Positions 42,009 to 50,790 of a stretch of 64,000 bases of DNA are shown piece after piece. A program made the translations under genes and the position numbers. Origin of the DNA: UBA11524 sp034104265. GTDB taxonomy: Bacteria > Bacillota > Clostridia > Christensenellales > Aristaeellaceae. The stretch covers positions 1 to 64,000 of the forward strand of contig JAXEEE010000023.1 in assembly GCA_034104265.1 (NCBI GenBank), written 5' to 3'. A model generated the notes under the pieces. That model did no database searches and was not told where the DNA came from. It saw only the letters and a program-made list of their open reading frames with translations. Positions within the stretch are counted from its first letter, which is position 1, and the number at the start of each line of letters is the position of its first letter.

Positions 42009-44729
42009 TCACGGATCCGCACGCCTGTCAGCCGGCGCATCCCAGGACCATACGCCGGATGGCGCCGTGCATGAATGGACTTCGCCGTTCTCCAGCCTGC
42101 TGTAACGAATGTGCATGCCCGGCGGCACCTCTGCGCGGACGGTCAGCGCTGCATCGTCCCTGCGCTGCCAGCGGACGGACAGATCGCCGTAGGGCGTGCA
42201 GATGCTGCCTTCAGCAAAGGTCATGCCCTCCGGGGCATAAGGCGCAATGACGACCTCCTGCCACGCAGGCTTCACCTGCCGCATGCCCAGCAGCGAGCAG
42301 CTCATCCATTCCCGGACATGGCCCATCATGGCGTGGTTGCGCGAACGCACCATGCCGTGCCACAGCTCCTCGTAGTTCCAGTATTCGGGCAGCGTTGTCA
42401 GGCCTTCATCCACAAAAAAGCGGTAGCTGGGCGGGGTGGGATTCATGACCATCCGCCAGGCAACGTCGTCATACCCGTGCTCCGCCAGGGCTGTAAGCAC
42501 CTGCTTGAGCCCCACCTCGCCGGAGGTCAGATGACAGCCATTGCGCTTAACGGCCTCCGCCAGCTGCGCGGCAGCATGTGAAACCTCCGCCTCCGGCACG
42601 ATGCCCGAGAACAGCGCGCAGCCGTAGCTGGCCTGGCTGCCTGTGCCGTACACCCCGGTATCCGCCTGGTAGCACGCCGGGTTGCCATGGAATGCAGCCT
42701 GCAGATCAGCAGCCTTTTGTGCATGCGCCAGCGCAGCCTCCGGCTTGTCCAGCAGCCGCGCCGCCTGTTCCATGATCCGGTGCATGCGGTAATAGGCGCA
42801 GTTTTCCACAAGAATCACCGGCGTATGCTCGCCATACTCGCCCCATTCGCCCATTTGTGCGTAGGCGGCGGCAATCAACCCGTTTTCTTCCTTGCCGGCA
42901 AGATAGGCCAGGTAGCGCTCCATCACCGGCCACGCCTGCTCCAGCACGGACAGGTCGCCATACCACTGGTAGTATTCCCAGGGGGTGAAGATGCACGCGC
43001 CGTTCCAGTTCAGATCCCTGTACAGTCCGCCGATGCGGTAGAATTCCGGGATGATGCCGGGTACAAAGCCGTCATCCTCCGTATCCATGGCGTCGCCGCG
43101 GCCCTTGTCCAGCTGGGCGTCGCCCATGTCATGGAGGATCTTCTTCATCCATGCACGGATGTCATAGCCCGAGGCCAGGGACCGGAACATCAGGTGCGAG
43201 GTTTCGATCCAGCCCAGCTTCTCGATCTGCGGGCAATCCGTGAAGGTGAAGAACATGTTGCTCTCAATGGAGCGTTCCGTCATTTCGCAGATCCGGTTGA
43301 CCCGCTCATCCGACGTGCTGAAGGCGCCGCGCTTGTCGTTGCCTGCCCGCAGACGTTTGACCGCAAAGTTGCTCGTATCGGCCTCCCCCGGAAAGCCGCG
43401 CACCTCCAGGTAGCGGAAGCCATGATAGCAGAACCGGGGCGTATAGCATTCCTGCCCCGTGCCGCGGATGCGGTAGGAATCCCGGATCACGCAGTCGTAC
43501 CGTTCGCTCCAGCTCTGGGTACAGGAGCGCTGATCCACGCCGCTTGAGTCCGGGAGCAGGATTTCCGCCGGATCCATGGTGATCCGCCGCCCGCGCACGG
43601 ACGCGTCCGTACCGTGGAGCATGAGCACCGGAACCCCCGCGCCGTTGGAACCAAAATCAACCAGGTAATGGCCCTCCCCCAGCCGGGTGACCGCCGCTGC
43701 TTCCCGCTCCTCACAGGTAACGATGGGCGGATACTCCCGGGCGGTCAGCCGCCCCGTTGGCGCGGCCATGCGCCTGGCTGTCTGCCACGCGCTGCGGTCA
43801 GCCTCCGGCGTGTCCCAGCCGTCCGTTTCCAGCGTCGCGTCGTAGTCCTCCCCGCCGTACCAGTTCTGGAAGGTGACAGGACTTGGATGCATGCGCCAGC
43901 CTTCATCGGTGACGAGCAGCGTTTTCCGCGCGCCGTTCCTGTATTCCGCCTCCACCTGCACAAGGGCTTTCTTCCGTCCGCAGATGCCCGGTTTGACATA
44001 GCAGCTGTCATTTTTCTGATAGCGATGGTGGGGGCTGAGGGTACCGTCGGGCAGCTGCATGACCGGGTTCACCCTGTAGCCCGTATACTGCCCGTTGCCC
44101 AGCTGAAGGCCCAGCACATTGCATCCCTCCCGCAGCAGGGGAAGAATATCACAGGTGACGTAATACACCGTCTGCGTGGCGTCGGATTCCCCCGGATCAA
44201 ACCAGGTATCCGACAGCCGCGTACCGTTCAGCGAGGCAATGAACAGGCCCAGCCCGCTGATGTAAGCCCTGGCGCGGACCATATCCTCCAGGTTGTCTAC
44301 CGTGAATTCCCCGGCAAGATAGGGCGAGGCGGCCTGGTCGGCATCCGTGTCATCCCCCTCGCCAATCCAGGCGCCCTCCCAATCCGCCGCATGGCACAGA
44401 CCAACCTCAAAGCAGGCCAGTTCGCTCCACTCGGAAGGCCGATCATCCTGATCCCACACCATCACCTTCCAGTACACCCGCTGCCTGGAGCACAGCGGCA
44501 CACCGGCATACGCAATGCCAAAGCAGCGCTCGGACAGCACCTTGCCGCTGTCCCACAGGTCGCCGTCCTGGGCGGAAAGCCGCGCGCAGGACGACGCTGC
44601 AAGGATGCGGTACGCGCTCTGGGATGCTCCCTGGACGCCGGATGAAAGCTGATAGCTGAGCATCACGGCATCCGCACCGATACCCAGCGGAGAAACCAGA
44701 CCCTGTGTCCGCAAATCGATTGCCTTCAT
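42009..44729 (-). CDS. Alpha-L-rhamnosidase-like GH78 protein, variant motif
   Basis: A 906-residue cytoplasmic protein with the GH78 plan: N-terminal beta-sandwich domains with LWDSGKVLSE, VYWKVMVWDQDDRPSEWSE and FEVGLCHAADWEG, an alpha/alpha barrel, and a C-terminal beta domain. In the barrel the motif is FTDCPQIEKLGWIETSHL: Glu 503 keeps the general-acid position, but the WTGD of the first rhamnosidase here becomes WIET (Glu 509). A GH78 subgroup with this form exists, so substrate may differ. The start at 44729 has AGAGGTG upstream. It is the last gene of an operon with a binding protein and LplB and YtcP permeases. Confidence 0.87.
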   Translation of the reverse strand: MKAIDLRTQGLVSPLGIGADAVMLSYQLSSGVQGASQSAYRILAASSCARLSAQDGDLWDSGKVLSERCFGIAYAGVPLCSRQRVYWKVMVWDQDDRPSEWSELACFEVGLCHAADWEGAWIGEGDDTDADQAASPYLAGEFTVDNLEDMVRARAYISGLGLFIASLNGTRLSDTWFDPGESDATQTVYYVTCDILPLLREGCNVLGLQLGNGQYTGYRVNPVMQLPDGTLSPHHRYQKNDSCYVKPGICGRKKALVQVEAEYRNGARKTLLVTDEGWRMHPSPVTFQNWYGGEDYDATLETDGWDTPEADRSAWQTARRMAAPTGRLTAREYPPIVTCEEREAAAVTRLGEGHYLVDFGSNGAGVPVLMLHGTDASVRGRRITMDPAEILLPDSSGVDQRSCTQSWSERYDCVIRDSYRIRGTGQECYTPRFCYHGFRYLEVRGFPGEADTSNFAVKRLRAGNDKRGAFSTSDERVNRICEMTERSIESNMFFTFTDCPQIEKLGWIETSHLMFRSLASGYDIRAWMKKILHDMGDAQLDKGRGDAMDTEDDGFVPGIIPEFYRIGGLYRDLNWNGACIFTPWEYYQWYGDLSVLEQAWPVMERYLAYLAGKEENGLIAAAYAQMGEWGEYGEHTPVILVENCAYYRMHRIMEQAARLLDKPEAALAHAQKAADLQAAFHGNPACYQADTGVYGTGSQASYGCALFSGIVPEAEVSHAAAQLAEAVKRNGCHLTSGEVGLKQVLTALAEHGYDDVAWRMVMNPTPPSYRFFVDEGLTTLPEYWNYEELWHGMVRSRNHAMMGHVREWMSCSLLGMRQVKPAWQEVVIAPYAPEGMTFAEGSICTPYGDLSVRWQRRDDAALTVRAEVPPGMHIRYSRLENGEVHSCTAPSGVWSWDAPADRRADP

Positions 44730-44752
44730 GGCGACACCTCTGTATGCCAGAT

Positions 44753-45625
44753 TTATCCCTTCACGGAGCCCAGCGTCATGCCCTTGACGACATATTTCTG
44801 CGCGAAGGGGTAGATAATCGGGATGATACCGACGAAGATCTGCGCGCAGCGCACCGTGCGGTCGGAAATCATGGAGAGGGATTTCCAATCGTCCAGGCTG
44901 AGCAGGGACATATCCCGCGCGACAACCACCGTCTGCAGGAAGGACGCCAGAGGATAGCTGGAGGGGAAGTTGGAGAAAATCAGGCCGTCAAACCAGCTGT
45001 TCCAGTGGGTGATGAAGGAAAACAGCGCCAGCGTGGCGATGGATGGGGTTGCGCAGGGCACAAACACCTCAAAGCAGGTGCGCCAGTGTCCCGCGCCGTC
45101 GATCAGCGCAGCCTCCTCCAGCTCGTGCGGGATGCCCCGGAAGAAGTTCAGCATCAGTATAACATGATATACGGGAACAGCAATAGGCAAAACCAGCGCC
45201 CAGATGGTATCCATCAGGTGCAGGTTCTGGATCAGCAGATAGCCGGGAATCAGCCCGCCGGAAAACAGCATGGTGAAAAAGAAAATCCACACATAGACCG
45301 TGCGCATCCTGAAGGCCGTGCTTTCCTTGGACAGGGGGTAGGCCAGCAGAATCGTCAGGATCATGTTGATCGGCACGCCGATCGCCACGCGCAGGGCCGA
45401 GCGCTGCAGGGAAGTCCAGAAGTCGTGCTTGCCGATCACGTACTGATAGGCATACAGGTTGGGCTTCACCGGGAAGATGCTCACCTTGCCCGCCGCCACG
45501 GCCGTGCTGCTGGAAAAGGACATAGCCAGGATGTTGATCAGCGGAAAAAGGCACAGCGCCGCCAGGAGGGCCAGGAGAAGCGTGTTGATGACGATGAACA
45601 ATTTTCTGCTTGCTGTAGGTTTCAT
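44753..45625 (-). CDS. Sugar ABC transporter permease, YtcP/LplC type
   Basis: A 290-residue permease with EEAALIDGAGHWRTCFEVFVP as the EAA loop and FAQKYVVKGMTLGSVKG at the end. GAGGAGG touches an ATG at 45634 but is 9 nt from the one at 45625, which I take as the start. It follows the LplB gene by 14 bp. Confidence 0.9.
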   Translation of the reverse strand: MKPTASRKLFIVINTLLLALLAALCLFPLINILAMSFSSSTAVAAGKVSIFPVKPNLYAYQYVIGKHDFWTSLQRSALRVAIGVPINMILTILLAYPLSKESTAFRMRTVYVWIFFFTMLFSGGLIPGYLLIQNLHLMDTIWALVLPIAVPVYHVILMLNFFRGIPHELEEAALIDGAGHWRTCFEVFVPCATPSIATLALFSFITHWNSWFDGLIFSNFPSSYPLASFLQTVVVARDMSLLSLDDWKSLSMISDRTVRCAQIFVGIIPIIYPFAQKYVVKGMTLGSVKG

Positions 45626-45639
45626 GCCGTTCATCCTCC

Positions 45640-46575
45640 TCAGAAAATCCGATAGTCCGCCAGCTTGTAGGCAAGGAAGTACGACACCGAGATGAAGGTG
45701 ACCGACACCAGCGACTTGAACAGGCCAACCGCCGTTGCAGGGCCATACTGGGCGTCCAGCAGGCCCAGGCGGTACACGAAGGTGTCGATGATGTCGCCCG
45801 TCTGGTATACGGCCGTGCTGTACAGGTTGAACACCTGGTCAAAGCCCGCGTTGAGCACGTTGCCCAGGCTCAGCACGGTCATCAGGACAATGATCATGCG
45901 CATGCCGGGCAGCGTCACATGCCAGGCCTGCTGCCAGCGGTTGGCGCCGTCAATCTGCGCCGCCTCATACAGCTGCATGTCAATACCGAGAATGGCCGCC
46001 AGGTACACAATCGCGCCGTAGCCGAAGTTCTTCCAGATGTCCGTGACAATCATCGTCCCACGGAAATACCGGTTGTCGCCCAGGAAGAAGATGGTTTTCC
46101 CCGTAACCGCCTTCATCAGCTGATTGATGATGCCGTCGCTGGGGGAAAGCATGTCCCGGAAAATACCGCCCAGGATCACCCAGGACATGAAGTAGGGCAG
46201 ATACACAATGGTCTGGATGACCTTCTTGTACCGGGCGGAGCGAACCTCATTGAGCATCAGCGCAAAGACAATGGGGACAATCAGGCCCAGGATAATCTTC
46301 CACAGCGCGATGACGATGGTGTTGATCATGGCCCGGGAAAAGCCCGGCAGCGAAAAGACATAGCTGATATTCGCCAGGCCCACCCACTTCTGATTGCCGA
46401 ACATGCCCTTGCTGGGGATGAACTTCTGGAACGCGATGATCAGGCCGCCCACGGGGACATAGCTGAAGATGATCACCAGGATCAGCCCTGGCAGAATCAT
46501 CAGGTGCAAGGGTATTTCACGCCTGAACTTGGCCAACGTAAATCTTGATCCGGGGAGCTTGGCTGCTGCTCGCAT
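45640..46575 (-). CDS. Sugar ABC transporter permease, LplB type
   Basis: A 311-residue permease with HLMILPGLILVIIFSYVPVGG at helix 1, TIVYLPYFMSWVILGGIFRD, the EAA loop EAAQIDGANRWQQAWHVTLPG, and FNLYSTAVYQTGDIIDTFVYR. AAGGAGG lies 8 nt before the ATG at 46575, so the upstream ATG at 46638 is not used. A hairpin separates it from the binding-protein gene. Confidence 0.91.
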   Translation of the reverse strand: MRAAAKLPGSRFTLAKFRREIPLHLMILPGLILVIIFSYVPVGGLIIAFQKFIPSKGMFGNQKWVGLANISYVFSLPGFSRAMINTIVIALWKIILGLIVPIVFALMLNEVRSARYKKVIQTIVYLPYFMSWVILGGIFRDMLSPSDGIINQLMKAVTGKTIFFLGDNRYFRGTMIVTDIWKNFGYGAIVYLAAILGIDMQLYEAAQIDGANRWQQAWHVTLPGMRMIIVLMTVLSLGNVLNAGFDQVFNLYSTAVYQTGDIIDTFVYRLGLLDAQYGPATAVGLFKSLVSVTFISVSYFLAYKLADYRIF

Positions 46576-46604
46576 GCTCCTGTCCTCCTTCTGCGTTTTT
46601 GCAC

Positions 46605-46639
46605 AATGGGCCTCCTGGATGCGCTCCAAGAGGCCCATT
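46605..46639 (-). terminator. Hairpin between binding-protein and LplB genes
   Basis: AATGGGCCTC (46605-46614) pairs perfectly with GAGGCCCATT (46630-46639). The minus strand after it has no long T-run, so partial termination or mRNA protection is more likely than full termination. Confidence 0.6.
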
Positions 46640-46669
46640 CGGGTTCAGGTTTTACCAGTGGCAGGCGGA

Positions 46670-48271
46670 TTACTGCGCCTGATACCATTCGTTGACCTCG
46701 TCGGTCATGGCCTGGCCGCCGGCGGCATACCAGGACGCCACCACCGTGTCGAACTCGTCCAGGGAAGACTGGCCGGTGATGATCTCGATGAAGGCTTCGT
46801 CCAGCATGGTGTCCAGGGTGGTCTTGCGCATGGTCATGGTGTCGGTGGCCACGCCGTAGAACGCATCGTAGACAGGCTGCACGTTCCCGTTGGTCTTGTA
46901 GTCGATCAGCAGCTGCTGGGAGCCGCCCTCACCGAACACGCGGTTCCAGCCCCACAGGGTGTGGTCGCCGTCCTGCGCGGCCATGCTGTACTGGTACATG
47001 CTCAGCTGCTCGCCGTACAGGTCGCCGGGATCGCTGGTCTTCAGGGGCTCCGCGATGGCCAGAGCCGTCTGCTGGTTCTTGTCCGGGCTGTTCAGGGAGA
47101 CGGGGCTCAGACGCCACACGCCCTCCAGGCCGCCGCCGGGATTGGCGTACACAGCGTACTCGTTCAGTTCAGGATCAAAAACCTTCTCACAGTACAGGTT
47201 CAACAGCTGAATGAGGGCCTCGGGATGCTCGCAGTTGGCGCTGACCGTATACCAGCTGCTGGTCATCATGTTGACGCCGGGGGCGATGACCGCATCCGCA
47301 TCCTTCATGACGATGCTGTAGGGCCGCCAGTCGGCCTCGGGATGCTCGGTAATCACGTCCTGCAGGGGCCACAGGGAGGTGGCGTGCCAGCCGTAGATGA
47401 TACCGCACTTTTCGTTCAGCAGGTCTTCCTCTGCCTTGGTGCCGTCGTTGACAGCGAACTCGGTGTTGATGTAGCCCTCGGCGTACAGCTCGGCCAGGGA
47501 GCCCAGGGCTTCCTTCATCTGAGGCGTGGTGCTGCCGTAGACGATCTTGCCCTCAGCATCCTTCACCCAGTAGCGCGGATAGGCGCCGAAGGCATTGGCA
47601 TAGCCCTTGATGTTCATCAGGGTGCCGTAGAGATCGCTGCACAGGCCCAGGCCGACCGCGCCCTCGCCCACCTTCGCCATGAAGGCGTCCATGAGGCTCT
47701 TGAGCTCGTCGATGGTCGTGGGTGCTTCCAGGCCCAGCTCGTCCAGCCAGTCCTGGCGGATCCACAGCATCTGCGCAGTCTCGATGTCGCAGTCCACATA
47801 GGGGATGCCGTACTGCACGCCGTCGAAGGTGCAGGCCTGCAGGCACTGCTCGCCCGCGGATTCGATCATGCTCTTGAGCAGGTCGGAGGCGTACTCGTCA
47901 AAGTAGGGCTTGATGTCAACCACCAGCTCAGCCTCCACCAGGTTCTTCAGGGTGAGCTTGTTCACGCCGACGATGTCCGGGATCGTGCCGGCGGCCACGG
48001 CGGCGTTGAACTTCTGGGTCTGCTGCTCGGCATTGGGGGCGATCTACAGGTACTGCACGTCAATGCCCAGGCGCTCCTCAATCAGGCGGCTCCAGCGGTT
48101 ATCCTCGTAGGATTCATCCGTGAGGATGGAGAAGATGTCGCTCTCCATGGTCGAGTCCTGGGTCCTGCAGAAGGTCACGGCGTAGGTTCCCTCCGCCAGG
48201 GCCGGCATGCTGATGACGGACATCATCACCATGGCGATGGTCAGGACAAGCGCTGCCAGTTTCTTCATCAT
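46670..48271 (-). pseudogene. Extracellular sugar-binding protein gene with an in-frame TAG
   Basis: The frame opens MMKKLAALVLTIAMVMMSVI, a signal peptide ending SMPALA, and runs to GIDVQYL at codon 75, where a TAG stands at 48046-48044. The same frame then continues IAPNAEQQTQKFNAAVAAGT and on for 457 codons with the expected binding-protein motifs (IRQDWLDELGLEAPTTIDEL, WYTVSANCEHPEALIQLLNL) to TAA. One base change would restore it (TAG from CAG or TGG). The stop lies too early for a working product unless it is suppressed. AAGGAGG lies 6 nt before the ATG at 48271. The permease and rhamnosidase genes downstream are intact, so the stop may be recent or a sequence error. Confidence 0.85.
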
Positions 48272-48352
48272 GGTCTTCCTCCTTCTCAATGGTACGAAAT
48301 GCAATGGGTCTGCCGCCTGGTATTCAATTGGGCAAACCCATCTGATGTGCTT

Positions 48353-48381
48353 ATTGTATTGTTGGAGAGGAGGAATAACAA
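48353..48381 (-). promoter_or_regulatory. Promoter of the binding protein-LplB-YtcP-GH78 operon
   Basis: On the minus strand TTGTTA (48381-48376), 17 bp, TACAAT (48358-48353), leaving a leader of about 75 nt. It sits between the intact AraC gene and the operon it probably controls. Confidence 0.6.
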
Positions 48382-48416
48382 TGCGACGAAAATTTGCTTT
48401 TTATGACCTTTTCCCA

Positions 48417-49460
48417 TCAGGGCATTATTCTGCCTTGTCGATATTGCTGCGGCGTCATGTTGTACCGCTGCCTGAAATGCCGGTAAAAGGAGGTTGCGTC
48501 ATACACGCCGATCTCCTCCATGATGCGCTCAATGCTGTAGGTGGTGCCCTCCAGCAGGGCGGCTGCGCGCTGCATGCGCAGGTCGTTCAGAATGTAGTGA
48601 AAGCTGTGGCCTGTCTCACGCTTCAGGGCGGCCAGCATGTCCTCCTCACGCATTTTCCATTGCGCTGCCAGCCATGCGGGCGTCACCTCCGCCAGGTGCT
48701 GCTTCATATCCGCCAGGATGGCGGGAATCTGGTACACGTGTTCATCCAGCCCCTGGAGCTTCACCAGGTCGCCCCTGAGGCGGCGCATCATCTCGCCCAG
48801 CAGGATGTTCACATAGCTTTCCTGAATGACGCTGCTGGGCCGCTTCTGCAGGTGCACCTCGTCGTAGATACGCAGCACAATATTGCTTAGGCGCTCATCC
48901 GGCTGCGCTTTGAAATACAGCACCTCGTTGCAGTATCTGGTCATGGCCATGCGCCAGAAGAAGCTGGACAGCACGCCCTGCTCCATCAGAATGGTGGAGA
49001 ACGTCTGCATGAACCCGGATGCGCGCAGCAGGATGTTCACCGCCAGGCCGCTGTCGTCCGGGGTGAACATGGCCTGCTCGATCCCCGGCGAGACGATGCA
49101 GAAGTTGCCCTCCTCCATGGCGTAGCGATCGCCGTTGATATAGAAAATGGATGTGCCGCACAGGATATACACCATTTTGATAAACTCCGGCTTGTGCAGA
49201 AACGGCGGGCAGTAGCGCGCGTTTTTGAAGCAGTTCACCTGCATGTCCGGGTTGGCGAAAAACTCTTCCTCGGTCAGGACATCCTTGATCGTGCTTGGGG
49301 ACTTGTCCGGAAGGGCGCCGGGGAACCGTCCCTTGAAGTCCTGCCAGCTGTATATCGGCTGCTCAAAGGCGTCCGGGCAGGCCTGATAAAGCCTCTGATA
49401 GAAAACCTCCTCGTCGCCCCTGGCCGCCATGGCGGCTTCTATCTCCCTGTAGGTCAGCAT
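48417..49460 (-). CDS. AraC family regulator (intact paralogue)
   Basis: A 347-residue regulator. The N-terminal 230 residues contain a cupin-like sensor (NARYCPPFLHKPEFIKMVYI, YAMEEGNFCIVSPGIEQAMF). The C-terminal helix-turn-helix units are less canonical in the first (AWLAAQWKMREEDMLAALKR) and clear in the second (SIERIMEEIGVYDATSFYRH followed by NMTPQQYRQ). The start at 49460 has GAGGAAGG upstream. It lies directly ahead of the rhamnosidase operon and 20 bp after a second regulator of the same design. Confidence 0.88.
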   Translation of the reverse strand: MLTYREIEAAMAARGDEEVFYQRLYQACPDAFEQPIYSWQDFKGRFPGALPDKSPSTIKDVLTEEEFFANPDMQVNCFKNARYCPPFLHKPEFIKMVYILCGTSIFYINGDRYAMEEGNFCIVSPGIEQAMFTPDDSGLAVNILLRASGFMQTFSTILMEQGVLSSFFWRMAMTRYCNEVLYFKAQPDERLSNIVLRIYDEVHLQKRPSSVIQESYVNILLGEMMRRLRGDLVKLQGLDEHVYQIPAILADMKQHLAEVTPAWLAAQWKMREEDMLAALKRETGHSFHYILNDLRMQRAAALLEGTTYSIERIMEEIGVYDATSFYRHFRQRYNMTPQQYRQGRIMP

Positions 49461-49480
49461 ACCCGCACCTTCCTCGTCTG

Positions 49481-49921
49481 TTACAGTATCATCCTGCGGT
49501 TTCTGTAATGCTTCGGCGTCATCCCGTACATCCGGGAGAAGTTGCGGTAAAACCTGCTCTTGTCGGCATACCCGACGGATTCGGCAATCATGTCGATGCT
49601 GAAATCCGTATTGTCCAGCATGCTTGCCGCCTGCCGCATGCGCAGTTCGCACATCAGCTCGCTGAAGGTTCGCCCCGTCTCCCGGCGGAGGTAGCGGCTC
49701 AGATAGCCCTCGCTCAGGCCGAAATGGCCGGACAGCTCGGGCAGCGTGCAGGAGAGACGGCTTTTCATGGAATAGAGAAAATGCGGAAGCCGGTAGCTGC
49801 CGTGCTTGCCCGCCTTCTGCAGGATTACCAGGTCGCTCATATGCAGCCGCAGCGTGTTCCCGAAGAAGATCATCAGCAGGCTCTTGCAGATCAGATTGCT
49901 CTTGCGGCCTGGCTGGGTCAT
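49481..49921 (-). CDS. AraC regulator, DNA-binding half of a split gene
   Basis: A 146-residue frame with the complete AraC DNA-binding region: LPELSGHFGLSEGYLSRYLR, then FSIDMIAESVGYADKSRFYR and GMTPKHYRNRR. By comparison with the adjacent intact paralogue it should continue directly from the 204-residue sensor half encoded just upstream, but it is in the -1 frame. Its ATG at 49921 overlaps the upstream TGA as ATGA. No ribosome site is evident, so if translated it would depend on coupling. A one-base deletion in a formerly single gene is the simplest explanation. Confidence 0.7.
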   Translation of the reverse strand: MTQPGRKSNLICKSLLMIFFGNTLRLHMSDLVILQKAGKHGSYRLPHFLYSMKSRLSCTLPELSGHFGLSEGYLSRYLRRETGRTFSELMCELRMRQAASMLDNTDFSIDMIAESVGYADKSRFYRNFSRMYGMTPKHYRNRRMIL

Positions 49922-50532
49922 TCCCGGTACAATTCCAGCACGGTATCCGTCAGCACAGGCTCTTCCGCGACGCAATAGAGCAGCGCGTTGTTGGCCGTCC
50001 GGTTGTAGACCATCCGCCACATGTACTCGGACATGCCGTTCTCAAGGGTCATCAGATTCATGAAGGAGGCAGAAAACGCGCTGAGCCGGATCAGCAGGTT
50101 GAGCACGATATCCTCATCATGGCAGCTGTAGACCGCCTGCTCCACATTGGGGCCAACCAGCACAAAGGAGCCCTGCCGAAGCTCCGTGACCTGCCCGTTC
50201 ATCAGAAAGTAGCCGCTGCCGCGCAGCACATAGACCACCTTGATGAAGGCCAGCCGGTGCAGAAAGGGCGGGCAGTCATTCACATTGACAATGTAGGTGA
50301 CCTCGTCCTCCGCATCGGCGAAAAAGCGCTGATCCTGCAATTCCGCTTCCATGATGGTCGGCGGCGCCTCAGGCAGAACACCCGCTTCCTCCGGCATGCC
50401 AAAGCGCGCGCGGAACTCGGCCCAGCCACGGATCGGCTGCGCATAGTATTCCGGATGAGCAAAGTAGTAAGCCCGATAGGGATTCCCGCCGCCCAGCATT
50501 GCTTCCTTGCTGAGCCTGATCAGATCATCCAT
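49918..50532 (-). CDS. AraC regulator, sensor half of a split gene
   Basis: A 204-residue frame aligned with the N-terminal 200 residues of the neighbouring AraC protein: NDCPPFLHRLAFIKVVYVLR matches NARYCPPFLHKPEFIKMVYI, and QGSFVLVGPNVEQAVYS matches EGNFCIVSPGIEQAMFT. It stops at LELYRE with TGA, where the paralogue continues into its linker and helix-turn-helix. It has a cupin-like fold and no DNA-binding domain of its own. It is divergent from a Gfo/Idh/MocA oxidoreductase gene. Confidence 0.72.
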   Translation of the reverse strand: MDDLIRLSKEAMLGGGNPYRAYYFAHPEYYAQPIRGWAEFRARFGMPEEAGVLPEAPPTIMEAELQDQRFFADAEDEVTYIVNVNDCPPFLHRLAFIKVVYVLRGSGYFLMNGQVTELRQGSFVLVGPNVEQAVYSCHDEDIVLNLLIRLSAFSASFMNLMTLENGMSEYMWRMVYNRTANNALLYCVAEEPVLTDTVLELYRE

Positions 50533-50790
50533 GGGTGAATCGACCTTTCATCAAGCATGGGCTCCGTCGCCTATAGTATAGCACAGGCAAACAGGAATGG
50601 ACAGAGCGTTTCCTCATCACAGGCGCAGGCGTCCGAAGGGCGGCGTCCTGCAGCCGGCGCTTCTCTTGCCATCCCACCCAGCATGGCGCGTTTGATGTGC
50701 GCGCATGCAGGAATCGGGCAATAATATGTCAAATAGTACAAGCAGATTTTTGTCTGTTGTCCGTCTGCATGTTGAAAGGAGCGGTTTCCC

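Noticed and set aside
48044..48046. Recoding of TAG as an amino acid genome-wide
   Set aside because: The yolD-like gene ends naturally at TAG and readthrough would add an unlikely tail; one internal TAG is better explained by mutation or error.
48381..48890. Plus-strand start with an excellent GAGGAGGAATAACAATG ribosome site, opposite the AraC gene
   Set aside because: The frame beyond the first 15 codons is antisense to a well-supported AraC gene and has no family resemblance; the GAGGAGG probably falls in the spacer of the minus-strand promoter by chance.
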